Notes under the pieces: model-generated
The model's database searches: none
Told to the model about the DNA's origin: nothing
The model's input: the letters and a program-made list of their open reading frames with translations, nothing else
NCBI RefSeq assembly: GCF_001431705.1
Contig: NZ_LJWX01000002.1
Location: 372,001 to 436,000 of the forward strand
DNA: 64,000 bases
Origin: Ferrovum sp. JA12
GTDB lineage: Bacteria > Pseudomonadota > Gammaproteobacteria > Burkholderiales > Ferrovaceae
Direction: 5' to 3'
Shown: positions 41,609 to 49,044 of the stretch, one piece after another
Numbering within the stretch: position 1 is the stretch's first letter
Layout of the letters: every line of letters begins with the position of its first letter
Position numbers and translations under genes: made by a program

Positions 41609-42355
41609 TTAGAGTAGGCGGTGGTATCCACCAGCCATGAGCGTCTGCCCGCGCCGGATCAAGCGGCGAACCTGGGCGCGCAGATCGCTGTCGTCATACC
41701 AGCGCTCGGCGACGGCGGTGATGCCGAACAACACTTCGGCCACGCCGCGCTGAGAGGCACCCGCCAGCGTGCCGTCGAGCGCCTGCAGGGTGCGCATGTG
41801 GAGCATAGCCGCGCGGCTTGGCCTGTTCGTTGTTATCGCGGCGCGGCGTGCGTTGGCGGCGTCGAGCACCGCCAGCTCGGCTTCGATTGCGCGCCAGCGC
41901 TCGCGGAGCTGGCAACCGGCGCGGACGGCATAGGCGTAAGCCATGCCGTCTTCCAGTGCGGGCGATATTGCCATGCGCAGCATGTGGTCGACGAGCTGGG
42001 TGGTCAGCACCAAGCGCTTGCCGTCGTGCGTCAGGTGCTTGCGGCCGGGGAAGCACCAGAGCTGGAACGGCAGCGCATCGGCTGTGGGATCGGCATCGGG
42101 ATAGACCTGGACTACCGAAGAAGGATCAGGGAACCAGTCGGGGTGCGCGTCGCGTGCATCGCGCGTGGGGTCTTCCAGCAGGCGCAAGCCCCAGCGTTGC
42201 GCTTCGTGTTGCGGACGGTGCCGGTGGTGTTGCCAGGCGAGCCTGTATTCCGGGTTGCGCCGCAGGTATTCCCAAGCCAGCGCGGGGCCGTCCAGATGCA
42301 GGACGTACAGGTATGCAGCGCTGGGATGCCAGTGAACGGCGCTCGAATCTGCCAT
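41609..42355 (-). CDS. DUF2285 domain protein, ICE regulator-like
   Basis: A 248-residue protein with an N-terminal DUF6499-like part (AWEYLRRNPEYRLAWQ near 27-42, LRLLEDPTRDARDAHPDWF) and a C-terminal DUF2285 helical domain (MLHMRTLQALDGTLAGASQR, then YDDSDLRAQVRRLIRRG). Proteins of this layout stand upstream of alpA-repA-parA in many ICEs; DUF2285 members in mesorhizobial ICEs are activators of excision genes. A similar activating role here is inference. Confidence 0.8.
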   Translation of the reverse strand: MADSSAVHWHPSAAYLYVLHLDGPALAWEYLRRNPEYRLAWQHHRHRPQHEAQRWGLRLLEDPTRDARDAHPDWFPDPSSVVQVYPDADPTADALPFQLWCFPGRKHLTHDGKRLVLTTQLVDHMLRMAISPALEDGMAYAYAVRAGCQLRERWRAIEAELAVLDAANARRAAITTNRPSRAAMLHMRTLQALDGTLAGASQRGVAEVLFGITAVAERWYDDSDLRAQVRRLIRRGQTLMAGGYHRLL

Positions 42356-42689
42356 GGCGAAACCTCCTCTCGGTTAGAAAGAAACCAATCGCCACGGGGG
42401 ACACGGTGGGCAAGACCGCCTCGGTCTTCGACTGTTATGAGTTAATCACAATAAACGCAAGGTTATAAGTTGATGACGATGGGGTAGTAAAGTTCCATCA
42501 TCAGTCTGCGTCGGCAAGGTGGCCAACAACGGGCCGGACATTCGCACTATTTGCGACCGCGTTGCGCCGCTGCAGGACTGAGTAACGATCAATACAAACA
42601 ATGTCTGGACTCAGACCCAAGAAGACGCAATGCGAGCCTTTATGTCATCGCATGGAGTGGCCCGCCACCAGCAGGCCAACAGGAATCGA
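42356..42689. other. Gene-free interval upstream of DUF2285
   Basis: These 334 bp are AT-rich around 42430-42500 and then GC-neutral. On the minus strand TTGCGT and TAACAG are 17 bp apart near 42434-42462, a weak promoter candidate for DUF2285 and the genes after it. I see no gene here. Confidence 0.3.
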
Positions 42690-43037
42690 TCAATCGTTGA
42701 TTGATCCATCGGTTCGCGCCAGCCGGACGTACTCAGACAGTCGTCGCTTTGGCGTGAAATGCAGATCACGTACAACGGCCAGGTTCCGCGGCCCGCGAAT
42801 GCCTTCCAGGACGGACAACCTCACATAACCGAGTTCCGGCTTGCCCATGCCGAGGTCGAGCAGGCCGAACGCGGTATCGCCGTCGTCTGGATCGAGTTCG
42901 GTCAACAGCCAGGTCGCGTGTGCGTCCAGGGTGAACAGCTTGACGACCGGCAGCGGGTCGCGCTTCTCGCCGCGCGCGGCGGCAGCACCGTTGTCCAGCA
43001 GTTGGTTGCGGTGATCGTCGTTGATGAGTGGTTTCAT
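42690..43037 (-). CDS. DUF2958 protein, copy 1
   Basis: A 115-residue protein of DUF2958, a small family conserved in conjugative elements and often annotated near antirestriction genes. Key stretch: PVVKLFTLDAHATWLLTELD, then DPDDGDTAFGLLDLGMGKPELGY-like core and RDLHFTPKRRLSEY. I start it at 43037 (MKPLINDD). It is a paralogue of the gene at 43671-44018; the two flank the XRE regulator. No enzymatic role is known to me. Confidence 0.8.
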   Translation of the reverse strand: MKPLINDDHRNQLLDNGAAAARGEKRDPLPVVKLFTLDAHATWLLTELDPDDGDTAFGLLDLGMGKPELGYVRLSVLEGIRGPRNLAVVRDLHFTPKRRLSEYVRLARTDGSIND

Positions 43038-43277
43038 GGTTGCTGCGCGCAAGGGGTTACGATCAACGCGGTGTCAGTTTTGCGCAAACGTGTCGATGAG
43101 TCAAAACTTGAATGTACAAGTGCGCTTCTGCGCCAAATTGCCAAAGCGGATTCCACCGAATCCGTGGGTACACGAATCGGCGATTGCGTAAGTACGGAAG
43201 CCATGATGTCAGTAAAAGCGGCTTTCAGCATAGACACGCCCGCAACAAATTCAAGCAGGGAAGACTTCAAATGAACA

Positions 43278-43299
43278 CTATAGATTGTAGTCCTATAGG
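43278..43299. promoter_or_regulatory. Possible operator of the XRE regulator
   Basis: Upstream of the XRE gene, two CTATAG palindromes (43279-43284 and 43294-43299) enclose a TAGT that pairs with ACTA at 43278-43281. The layout is reminiscent of C-boxes bound by restriction-modification control proteins, which are small XRE proteins like this one. The rest of 43038-43340 has no gene. Confidence 0.35.
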
Positions 43300-43340
43300 G
43301 CGCGATCAGGTGTCATCGTTGTTTTGCATGAAACGATTTG

Positions 43341-43628
43341 ATGACATCGAAGAACTCATTCCCTGCGGCGCTCAAGACAGTCAGAAAAGCCCGTGGCCTC
43401 AGCCAGGAAGCTTTCTCGGACGTGTCGAGCCGCACGTACATGAGTTCGCTCGAACGTGGCCTGAAAAGCCCGACCTTGAGCAAGGTCGCCGAGCTGTGCG
43501 AGGTCATGGACGTGCATCCGCTCACACTGCTGACGCTGGCCTATGGCGGCGACAGCAAGGGGGTGAGCGAAGTCATCGAGCGCGTGCGGCGCGAGCTGGC
43601 CGCCATCCAGGCCCAGAAGGGCAAGTAG
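43341..43628 (+). CDS. XRE-family transcriptional regulator
   Basis: A 95-residue protein that is mostly a Cro/C1-type helix-turn-helix: ALKTVRKARGLSQEAFSDVS followed by RTYMSSLERGLKSPTLSKVA, then a short C-terminal helix (EVIERVRRELAAIQ). It is the only plus-strand gene among minus-strand neighbours and is flanked by two DUF2958 genes, so it could be a local or element-wide repressor. ATG 43341 is preferred to the TTG immediately before. Confidence 0.85.
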   Translation: MTSKNSFPAALKTVRKARGLSQEAFSDVSSRTYMSSLERGLKSPTLSKVAELCEVMDVHPLTLLTLAYGGDSKGVSEVIERVRRELAAIQAQKGK

Positions 43629-43670
43629 GCGAGAAAAGAGCGTTGCCCAGCGGCAGCGCCCGCGTGACGG

Positions 43671-44018
43671 CTACGTCACGATGCGCTCCGCGAGCCGCGC
43701 TTCACGCGCATAGGCACTGATCGCCTTCGTCGCTATGAAGTGCAGATCCCGCTCGACCGGAAGGCCAAGTCGGCCACGCACCGATTGCAGCTCGGCCAGG
43801 CTTACATAGCCCAATTCCGGAAAACCTTGCCCCAGATCGCAAAGTCCGAAAACATGGTCGTGATCGTCCGGGTCGATCTCGGTGAGCAGCCAGGTCGCGC
43901 CCGCGTCAGGGGTGAACAGCTTGACCACGGGTGGTGGGTCGAAGTTTTCGTTTTCGAGGGACTGCCTGCCGTTGGCTAGCAGTTGTGCGCGTTGTTCGTC
44001 GGTGATGAGCTTCGTCAT
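43671..44018 (-). CDS. DUF2958 protein, copy 2
   Basis: A 115-residue paralogue of the gene at 42690. It shares VVKLFTPDAGATWLLTEIDP, FGLCDLGQGFPELGYVSLAE and ERDLHFIATKAISAY. The ATG at 44018 has AAGGAGAAG just upstream; the extension to 44072 is unlikely. It is preceded by a long leader that is also found in front of radC. Confidence 0.82.
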   Translation of the reverse strand: MTKLITDEQRAQLLANGRQSLENENFDPPPVVKLFTPDAGATWLLTEIDPDDHDHVFGLCDLGQGFPELGYVSLAELQSVRGRLGLPVERDLHFIATKAISAYAREARLAERIVT

Positions 44019-44035
44019 GGTCTTCTCCTTGGAAG

Positions 44036-44262
44036 GATTCCGGGCGGGATTGCCCGAGACCGCGAGAGGCACGGCGCAGCACAGCAGTCAGGGTTCGCAG
44101 ACGGCCGCAGGACGCCAGCGTGCAAGGCACGCGCAGACCTTAGCGTGCAAGGCACGCGCAGACCTTGACGGCGAGAACGCCGTGGTAAGGTGAAGGGAAC
44201 AGCAAGCCAGCCCCCACCGTTGACAGTTACAGCAAGCGAAGCGCGCAGGCGTCAGTGATGGA
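44036..44262 (-). promoter_or_regulatory. Conserved leader upstream of DUF2958 copy 2
   Basis: About 220 bp here are homologous to 47546-47770 upstream of radC, in the same orientation to the following gene. The best conserved block is 44163-44208 (with GACGGCGAGAACG and AAGGGAACAGCAAG). It encodes nothing. A shared promoter or regulator-binding region is likely; a single-stranded-DNA promoter is possible because these genes look like leading-region genes. The remainder, to 44525, has no gene but two GATGCACGAAGCCG repeats at about 44392 and 44465. Confidence 0.5.
44117..44166. repeat. 25-bp tandem duplication inside the leader
   Basis: Two perfect adjacent 25-bp copies at 44117-44141 and 44142-44166, each containing GCGTGCAAGGCACGCGC, itself a hairpin (GCGTGC/GCACGC). 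The leader upstream of radC has only one diverged version of this hairpin, so the duplication is specific to this copy. Confidence 0.8.
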
Positions 44263-44525
44263 AGCCGAAGGGGCGAGACGCCAAGGGTGGCTCGATGCGC
44301 AGCACGACAGCGCGCCCCGGCATCAGCCGGTGGACGCACGGAGTTTCTCGATCCCTGAAAATATCGAAACCGCTTTCCTGTAAAAACAACGGATGCACGA
44401 AGCCGGCTCCGCGCATTGACTGAGTTCCACGGAATCGCAAATTCGTGAAAGCGGCTTGCCGCCGATGCACGAAGCCGTAATGGCGCTTTTACGGAAATGC
44501 GTCCAACGCGGACGCTGAACTCGAA

Positions 44526-44552
44526 AGCGCCCCGCCACTTGGGCGGGGCGCT
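44526..44552 (-). terminator. Hairpin after DUF736
   Basis: AGCGCCCCGCC and GGCGGGGCGCT form a perfect 11-bp stem around ACTTG, 12 bp after the DUF736 stop codon. There is only a weak T-run on the minus strand, so termination efficiency is uncertain. The stem is nearly the same as the one at 45391-45415. Confidence 0.55.
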
Positions 44553-44563
44553 GAGGGCGACAA

Positions 44564-44869
44564 TCAGTCGCCCTTGCTGCGCGACCAGATCAGGTTGTGC
44601 GCGCCGTCCTCGCCTTCGACCAGACGAGCGTAGATGGTCGCCGGGAACGACGGATCGTCGAGGGTCGCCGACAGGTAGGGCCGCTCTGCCTTGCTGATTT
44701 TCTTCCACGCCGCGCCGATCTCGAAGTTGCCGGCGACGATGCGGTAGTCCGGGGCGTTCTCGCTTTCCTTGGCGTTCGGAACGATTTTGACCTTGACGTT
44801 GAGCGTCAGGGTGCGAACCGTGCCGGTGAAGCTGTCGTTCTGTGCGGTGAAGGTGCCGATGTTTGCCAT
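44564..44869 (-). CDS. DUF736 domain protein
   Basis: A 101-residue protein: MANIGTFTAQNDSFTGTVRT at the start, then DYRIVAGNFEIGAAWKKIS and YLSATLDDPSFPATIYARLV. This is typical DUF736, a small beta-rich family carried by ICEs and plasmids and possibly DNA-associated. Function is unknown. ATG 44869 is set by the conserved N-terminus with GGAGAT upstream; the longer frame to 45109 is unsupported. Confidence 0.88.
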   Translation of the reverse strand: MANIGTFTAQNDSFTGTVRTLTLNVKVKIVPNAKESENAPDYRIVAGNFEIGAAWKKISKAERPYLSATLDDPSFPATIYARLVEGEDGAHNLIWSRSKGD

Positions 44870-45390
44870 GATGAATCTCCTTTTGGTGGTGCAAGGTCGC
44901 GCCCATCGCGGCCTTGTCGGTGATCCAAAGGGCGAGGTACGGGCGGGTTGCATCGCGCAGCGGCCGCAACGTAGTGGAGGACTGGGAGGAACAAGAAATT
45001 TGCTTCGCGAGGAAGGCACGCAGTGCCGGGGAAATTTGTTGGGCCGGACGGTTGCAGCCATGAAGCCCGAGGCGCAGCCGCTGCCTCGCCAGGATTCACG
45101 ACAAGCCAAGGCCGCCGTTGGGTGTGATCCTCACCGAAAGGCAGCATGGCTCCGGCATCCCTGCACAGAAGCGTTGCCGGCACGCACCTCATCGCAGGCA
45201 AGGTAAGTTCCGGATGAACAAGGATGAACGCCTCTCTCATCGGTGCGGATTTGAGTGGTCACGGCGTGGTTAGGTCTCGGCATGGTGGACGGCTTGTCGG
45301 TGAGCCGCCGTCGTTTATGGCAGTCTGCCCGCCAGCGTCGGGTAAGGCGCGTGATTGCACAGCCCGGCGCGGCAACGCCTGTCGTCCTCA

Positions 45391-45422
45391 GCGCCCCGCC
45401 CAAGCGGCGGGGCGCGTTTTTT
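45391..45422 (+). terminator. Rho-independent terminator on the plus strand
   Basis: GCGCCCCGCC and GGCGGGGCGC form a perfect 10-bp stem with loop CAAGC, followed by GTTTTTT. The T-run makes it a plus-strand terminator, yet no plus-strand gene lies upstream between 44870 and 45390. It may end an unannotated small RNA, or block antisense transcription. The whole interval 44870-45626 lacks a recognisable gene. Confidence 0.7.
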
Positions 45423-45481
45423 GGGATCGGATGCCCAACCAAAAGCATGGCGAACTCATTCGACGGATGAACAAAAACAGG

Positions 45482-45621
45482 GATGGCGAAAGTCATTTCG
45501 CCATCGGGCAGTCGCTTTCCGACTGTTGCCGCGCCGCCCGGATTGACAAGGCCGGGCGGCGCGGCGGCGTTGTATGCCTCCGCCGTTGCGTTGCGCCCAA
45601 GTGAGGGGGCAAAGCCCCCTC
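45482..45621. other. Cluster of three strong hairpins before the DUF932 stop
   Basis: Perfect inverted repeats: GATGGCGAAA/TTTCGCCATC at 45482-45505 (loop GTCA); a 14-bp stem, 45528-45541 with 45552-45565; and GAGGGGGC/GCCCCCTC at 45603-45621. The last lies 6 bp after the DUF932 stop and may be its terminator. With 45391-45415 this makes four stems in 230 bp, an unusually structured non-coding stretch. Confidence 0.6.
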
Positions 45622-45626
45622 GGATG

Positions 45627-46454
45627 TCAGCCTTTGAGCCGTTTCATCTCTTCGGCCAGTATCCACAGCGCCCGGTTGACCTTGACGTTCTGATCAATGC
45701 CCTGAATGGCGCGGGTGCGGTTCCTGCGTCCGTTGGCCGTGCGTGCAGACAGCCCACCTTGAACCAGATTTTCCTGCACGCGGTTGAACGTGCTCCACAG
45801 GTCGGGCCGGTCGTCGTCCCGGCGTCGAGGCTGCAGCAATTGTGTTTCCGTGATGGGCGCAGGCTTGACCGGGTCATCGTATTTCAGCGACAACGCGGCG
45901 CGGGCAAATACCTCCGATTCGCCGTGGTCCAGCGTGATGGCGGCCATCCCTTCCTGACGTTCGCGCACCAGCTCGAACCCATCCAGTACATCGTAGGCAC
46001 CTTCGATCACCTGGCCGATCACGTCGCCCTTGTGCGGGATGCGCAGGTCGGCCATGGTGTCGCCGCATACCAGCCCATTGCTGCAAACGAAACGGAACAT
46101 TCCCGCCAGCATCTGATAACTGCTGGTGCCGTCGTGCGAGTTCAGCAGAATGATTTCGTTGGCCTCCGCGCCGTTGATCTGCGCTGCGTGGCGTAGCCGC
46201 AGCATGTGCTTGGTGTGTTCACGCTTGCCGGTATCGCGTACGCGCGTCTGGCAAACCATGAACGGCTGGAAGCCTTCCTTTCGCAGGGCACCCAATACCT
46301 CTCCGGTCGGGATGTAGGTGTAGCGGTCGGATCGGCTCTGGTGCTTTTCCTCCGCGAAGATGGAAGGGGCTACGCTGCGAATCTGATCATCCGATAACGG
46401 ATGGTCGGCGCGTAAGATGGGTGTAGCGTTTGCGAAACGGGAACTGAGTTGCAT
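45627..46454 (-). CDS. DUF932 domain protein
   Basis: A 275-residue DUF932 (YfjQ/phage-plasmid) protein: MQLSSRFANATPILRADHPL at the start, PTGEVLGALRKEGFQPFMVC, HDGTSSYQMLAGMFRFVCSN (central), and a C-terminal region with QENLVQGGLSARTANGRRN. The family is widespread in leading regions of plasmids and ICEs and may modulate host defences; no activity is established to my knowledge. Complete. Confidence 0.85.
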   Translation of the reverse strand: MQLSSRFANATPILRADHPLSDDQIRSVAPSIFAEEKHQSRSDRYTYIPTGEVLGALRKEGFQPFMVCQTRVRDTGKREHTKHMLRLRHAAQINGAEANEIILLNSHDGTSSYQMLAGMFRFVCSNGLVCGDTMADLRIPHKGDVIGQVIEGAYDVLDGFELVRERQEGMAAITLDHGESEVFARAALSLKYDDPVKPAPITETQLLQPRRRDDDRPDLWSTFNRVQENLVQGGLSARTANGRRNRTRAIQGIDQNVKVNRALWILAEEMKRLKG

Positions 46455-47003
46455 GGTATTTCTCCAGTGGTTACAGGTTGTGGTTTCAAAGCTGACCGGA
46501 TTCCAAGATTCGGAGCCCGGTGTTGGCTTTGGTGGGTTCGGCGCAGTGACCTGGGCTGGTCGCCGTTGCCGCCGTCTTTCCTGAGTTCATCGCCCGCGAA
46601 CAACCGGGTCAGCGAGGGTCTGGCGGTCAAGGAGGAAAGCGCAGGGTGGTGCGGCCCGCAGCGCAGCGAGGACACGGTCCTGCGCGCCTTGACGGACAGG
46701 CACCGCTGGCTACGGTCGCGGGATTGGTGATGAAGGAGAGGGAAAGACGGATGACCGGCTTACGGCCAGATGATCGACGGACCAACGCCGCGCGGCGAGC
46801 GCTGCTGCGTGCCGCAGGCACGCCTTGATGGGAGTGGACAAAGCGCGCAGCGCGAAAACAGCAATGTGCGCAGGCCGATCAGGCGCAGCCTGTTCGGCGG
46901 TCTTGCGGGGCGCCAAGCCTGCGCGGCGGGGTGGGCGTCAGCCGACCCCTGGAGGCAAGCGCAGCGCGCAGCTTTTTCGCCAAACCAAGGACACAGCAAA
47001 AAA
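46455..47003. other. Gene-free interval upstream of DUF932
   Basis: About 550 bp without a supported gene. From 46840 on it contains variants of the short motif CAAGCGCAGCGCGCAG that also occur at 44231 and 47718, so it is a diverged relative of the leaders seen upstream of DUF2958 copy 2 and radC. Some open frames cross it, but they look like GC-driven artefacts. Confidence 0.4.
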
Positions 47004-47020
47004 AGGGGGCAAAGCCCCCT
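46994..47020 (-). terminator. Terminator of radC
   Basis: On the minus strand AGGGGGC, TTT, GCCCCCT form a 7-bp stem 4 bp after the radC stop, followed by a run of about seven T. This is a standard Rho-independent terminator. Confidence 0.8.
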
Positions 47021-47024
47021 CGGG

Positions 47025-47531
47025 CTACAACAGCCCGCGTTCGGCAAACGACAGGATGGCGCTACCGGCGACGATCAGGTGATCCAGCACCCGCACGTCC
47101 ACCAGCGCCAGCGCCGATTTGAGCGTCTGCGTCAGCAGCTCATCGGCCCGCGAGGGTTCGGCTGCACCCGACGGGTGGTTATGCACCAGCAGTAACGCAG
47201 CGCTGTTCCTGGCCAGTGCCTCCTTGACCACCTCACGCGGATACACCGATGTCTGGCTCACCGTGCCGCGAAACATCTCGACGTAGTCGATGACCCGGTT
47301 CTGCGCATCCAGATGGATGACGGCGAACACCTCGTGTTCCAGCGCCCCCAGCTTGACCCGCAGGAAGTCGCGCACCACCTGCGGCGAGGTCAGCGCTTCG
47401 CAGCCGCGCATCTGCCCGGCGAGTACACGCCGCGCAGCTTGCAACACCTCGTCGGCATTGGCCGGACGGTAGACGCCCGCGACATCGCGAACGAGAAGGG
47501 AGGAATCGAGAGAAAGAGAAAGTTGCGACAT
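47025..47531 (-). CDS. radC: RadC-family JAB/MPN protein
   Basis: A 168-residue RadC-type protein without the N-terminal helix-hairpin-helix of chromosomal RadC, as usual on mobile elements. The C-terminal JAMM-like motif is intact: LLLVHNHPSGAAEPSRADE, with the histidines, serine and aspartate of the metal site, and the glutamate side is likely in EVFAVIHLDAQNRVI. Not truly a repair protein; the role on ICEs is unknown. ATG 47531 is set by MSQLSLSL; the extension to 47582 is unsupported. Confidence 0.9.
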   Translation of the reverse strand: MSQLSLSLDSSLLVRDVAGVYRPANADEVLQAARRVLAGQMRGCEALTSPQVVRDFLRVKLGALEHEVFAVIHLDAQNRVIDYVEMFRGTVSQTSVYPREVVKEALARNSAALLLVHNHPSGAAEPSRADELLTQTLKSALALVDVRVLDHLIVAGSAILSFAERGLL

Positions 47532-47545
47532 GATCGTGCTCCTGT

Positions 47546-47770
47546 CCGAATCGGGCGGAATTGCCCGGAACCGGCGAAACACGACGCAGCGCAGCAGTCA
47601 GGGGTCGCAGACGGCCGCCAGGACGCAAGCGCCTAAGCGCGTAGCCCTTGACGGCGAGAACGACGTGGTACGTTAAAGGGAACAGCAAGGCCGCCTCCCA
47701 CACACTCCACTGCCAACATGGCAAGCGCAGCGCGCAGGCCCGAAGGGGCGGAGGCGTCAGAGATCAAAGC
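47546..47770 (-). promoter_or_regulatory. Conserved leader upstream of radC
   Basis: Homologue of 44036-44262. The two align through GGATTGCCCG/GAATTGCCCG near the gene, CAGCAGTCAGGG, GCAGACGGCCGC, the block 47646-47691 and CAAGCGCAGCGCGCAGG at about 47721. No gene is encoded. Likely shared regulatory DNA. Confidence 0.5.
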
Positions 47771-47854
47771 CACATGGCCGCGACTCGGCACGAGGCGTGG
47801 GGCAACCGCCCGCGAGCCCGACGGCGGAACGCCGGGACGTCTGGAACTAGCTAA

Positions 47855-47929
47855 CAATATTCACTGCACAGTAAATATTGCTGTTCAATTGAATATTCGC
47901 TAGAATGTCAATATTCACTGCACAGTAAA
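47855..47929 (+). promoter_or_regulatory. Promoter and paired operators of the abiE-led operon
   Basis: TTGCTG (47878-47883) and TAGAAT (47901-47906) are 17 bp apart. A perfect 21-bp direct repeat lies at 47855-47875, just before the -35, and at 47909-47929, just after the -10; each copy contains TTCACTGCACAGTAAA with the half-sites ACTG and CAGT. This arrangement fits autorepression by the AbiEi-like antitoxin, whose relatives bind inverted repeats in their own promoters. Confidence 0.7.
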
Positions 47930-47943
47930 GAACCACATAAGCC

Positions 47944-49044
47944 ATGATGCCTGAATCGCTTACAACCGAACGACAGTTGATTGAACAGTTCCTCGACACC
48001 CTTCGGGCACTGCCGGATGTGCACGCCGAACTGGATCACCGGGAGCCTGCCGGATTAGCTAGTGACAGCAGACACGACGCCCAGATCGACCTGAGGGTCG
48101 CCGGCAAGCCCTTCATCTTGCTGATCGAAGCGAAAAAAGCCGTCTACCCGAGAGATGTACGTCAGGTTCTGTGGCAATTCAGGGAAATCAGTCACAACAG
48201 GCCCAAAGGGCAGAGTGGCGACGAGGCGCTATCGCTTCTGATCGCCGAGTCGATCTCTCCGGGCGCCAAGGAACTGCTCAGGGATGAACGCGTCGGCTAC
48301 TACGACAGCGGCGGCAGCTTGTATCTGCCTGCGCCGGGCGCCTTTCTCTACATCGACAAGCCGCCACCCAAGACCCTGTCAAAGTCAGTGCGATCCCTGT
48401 TTTCCGGGCGGCGCGCGCAGGTGCTGCACACCCTGCTGATGCGTCATCAGGATTGGTTCGGCGGCAAGGAACTCGCCGAGCAAGCTTTGGTGTCGCCGGC
48501 AACTGCCTCGCAGGTGCTGACGGAACTGGAGCGCTTCGACTGGTTGGTGTCGCGTGGGCAAGGCCCCAGCAAAGAGCGTCACCTCAGAGAGCCTGCGGCG
48601 CTACTGGATGCTTGGGTGAAGCAGCTCGCTTCCATTCGCCCCCCCGCGCTGCGCCGCTACTACGTCCCCTCCATGAAAGCGGACACCCTGCTGGAGCACA
48701 TCGAGCAGGTCTTCGCCACCCATGAGGTCGGGTACGCGATCAGCCACGAAGCTGCTGCACAGCGATACGCACCGTTCCTTTCCAGTGTGTCCCAAGTGCG
48801 CTGCCGCGTGCTGGTCGGCACTGCCGCCGATGCCGCCATCGGCGAACTCGGCGCACGTGTGGTCAATGAAGGTGCAAATCTCGCGATCATCGAAGCGAAG
48901 TCCCCTGGCGAGCTGCTGTTCCGCGAGCGAGTTGGCGGTATCTGGCTGGCCAGCCCTATCCAAGTCTACCTCGATCTGCTGCGTGGCGAAGGCCGCACCA
49001 AGGAAATGGCCGAGCATCTGCGCAAAGAAAGGATCGGTTTCTAA
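47944..49044 (+). CDS. AbiEi-like antitoxin with nuclease-like N-terminus
   Basis: A 366-residue protein. Residues about 30-75 contain DSRHDAQIDLRV and FILLIEAKKAVYP, a restriction-endonuclease-like D-ExK pattern. A winged helix follows (HTLLMRHQDWFGGKELAEQA, then VSPATASQVLTELERFDWLV, about 158-200), and a C-terminal domain resembling type IV antitoxins of the AbiEi group. It sits before a nucleotidyltransferase gene (overlap TAATG), the AbiE order. The nuclease-like part is additional to classical AbiEi and may be degenerate. It likely represses its own promoter. Confidence 0.72.
   Translation: MMPESLTTERQLIEQFLDTLRALPDVHAELDHREPAGLASDSRHDAQIDLRVAGKPFILLIEAKKAVYPRDVRQVLWQFREISHNRPKGQSGDEALSLLIAESISPGAKELLRDERVGYYDSGGSLYLPAPGAFLYIDKPPPKTLSKSVRSLFSGRRAQVLHTLLMRHQDWFGGKELAEQALVSPATASQVLTELERFDWLVSRGQGPSKERHLREPAALLDAWVKQLASIRPPALRRYYVPSMKADTLLEHIEQVFATHEVGYAISHEAAAQRYAPFLSSVSQVRCRVLVGTAADAAIGELGARVVNEGANLAIIEAKSPGELLFRERVGGIWLASPIQVYLDLLRGEGRTKEMAEHLRKERIGF

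Noticed and set aside
44870-45390. Several overlapping open frames upstream of DUF736
   Set aside because: All are Arg/Ala/Gly/Cys-rich with no domain and lie in alternate frames of GC-rich non-coding DNA.
47855-47929. Possible CRISPR array
   Set aside because: Only two repeats of 21 bp with one 33-bp interval and a promoter between them; no cas genes. Operators explain it better.
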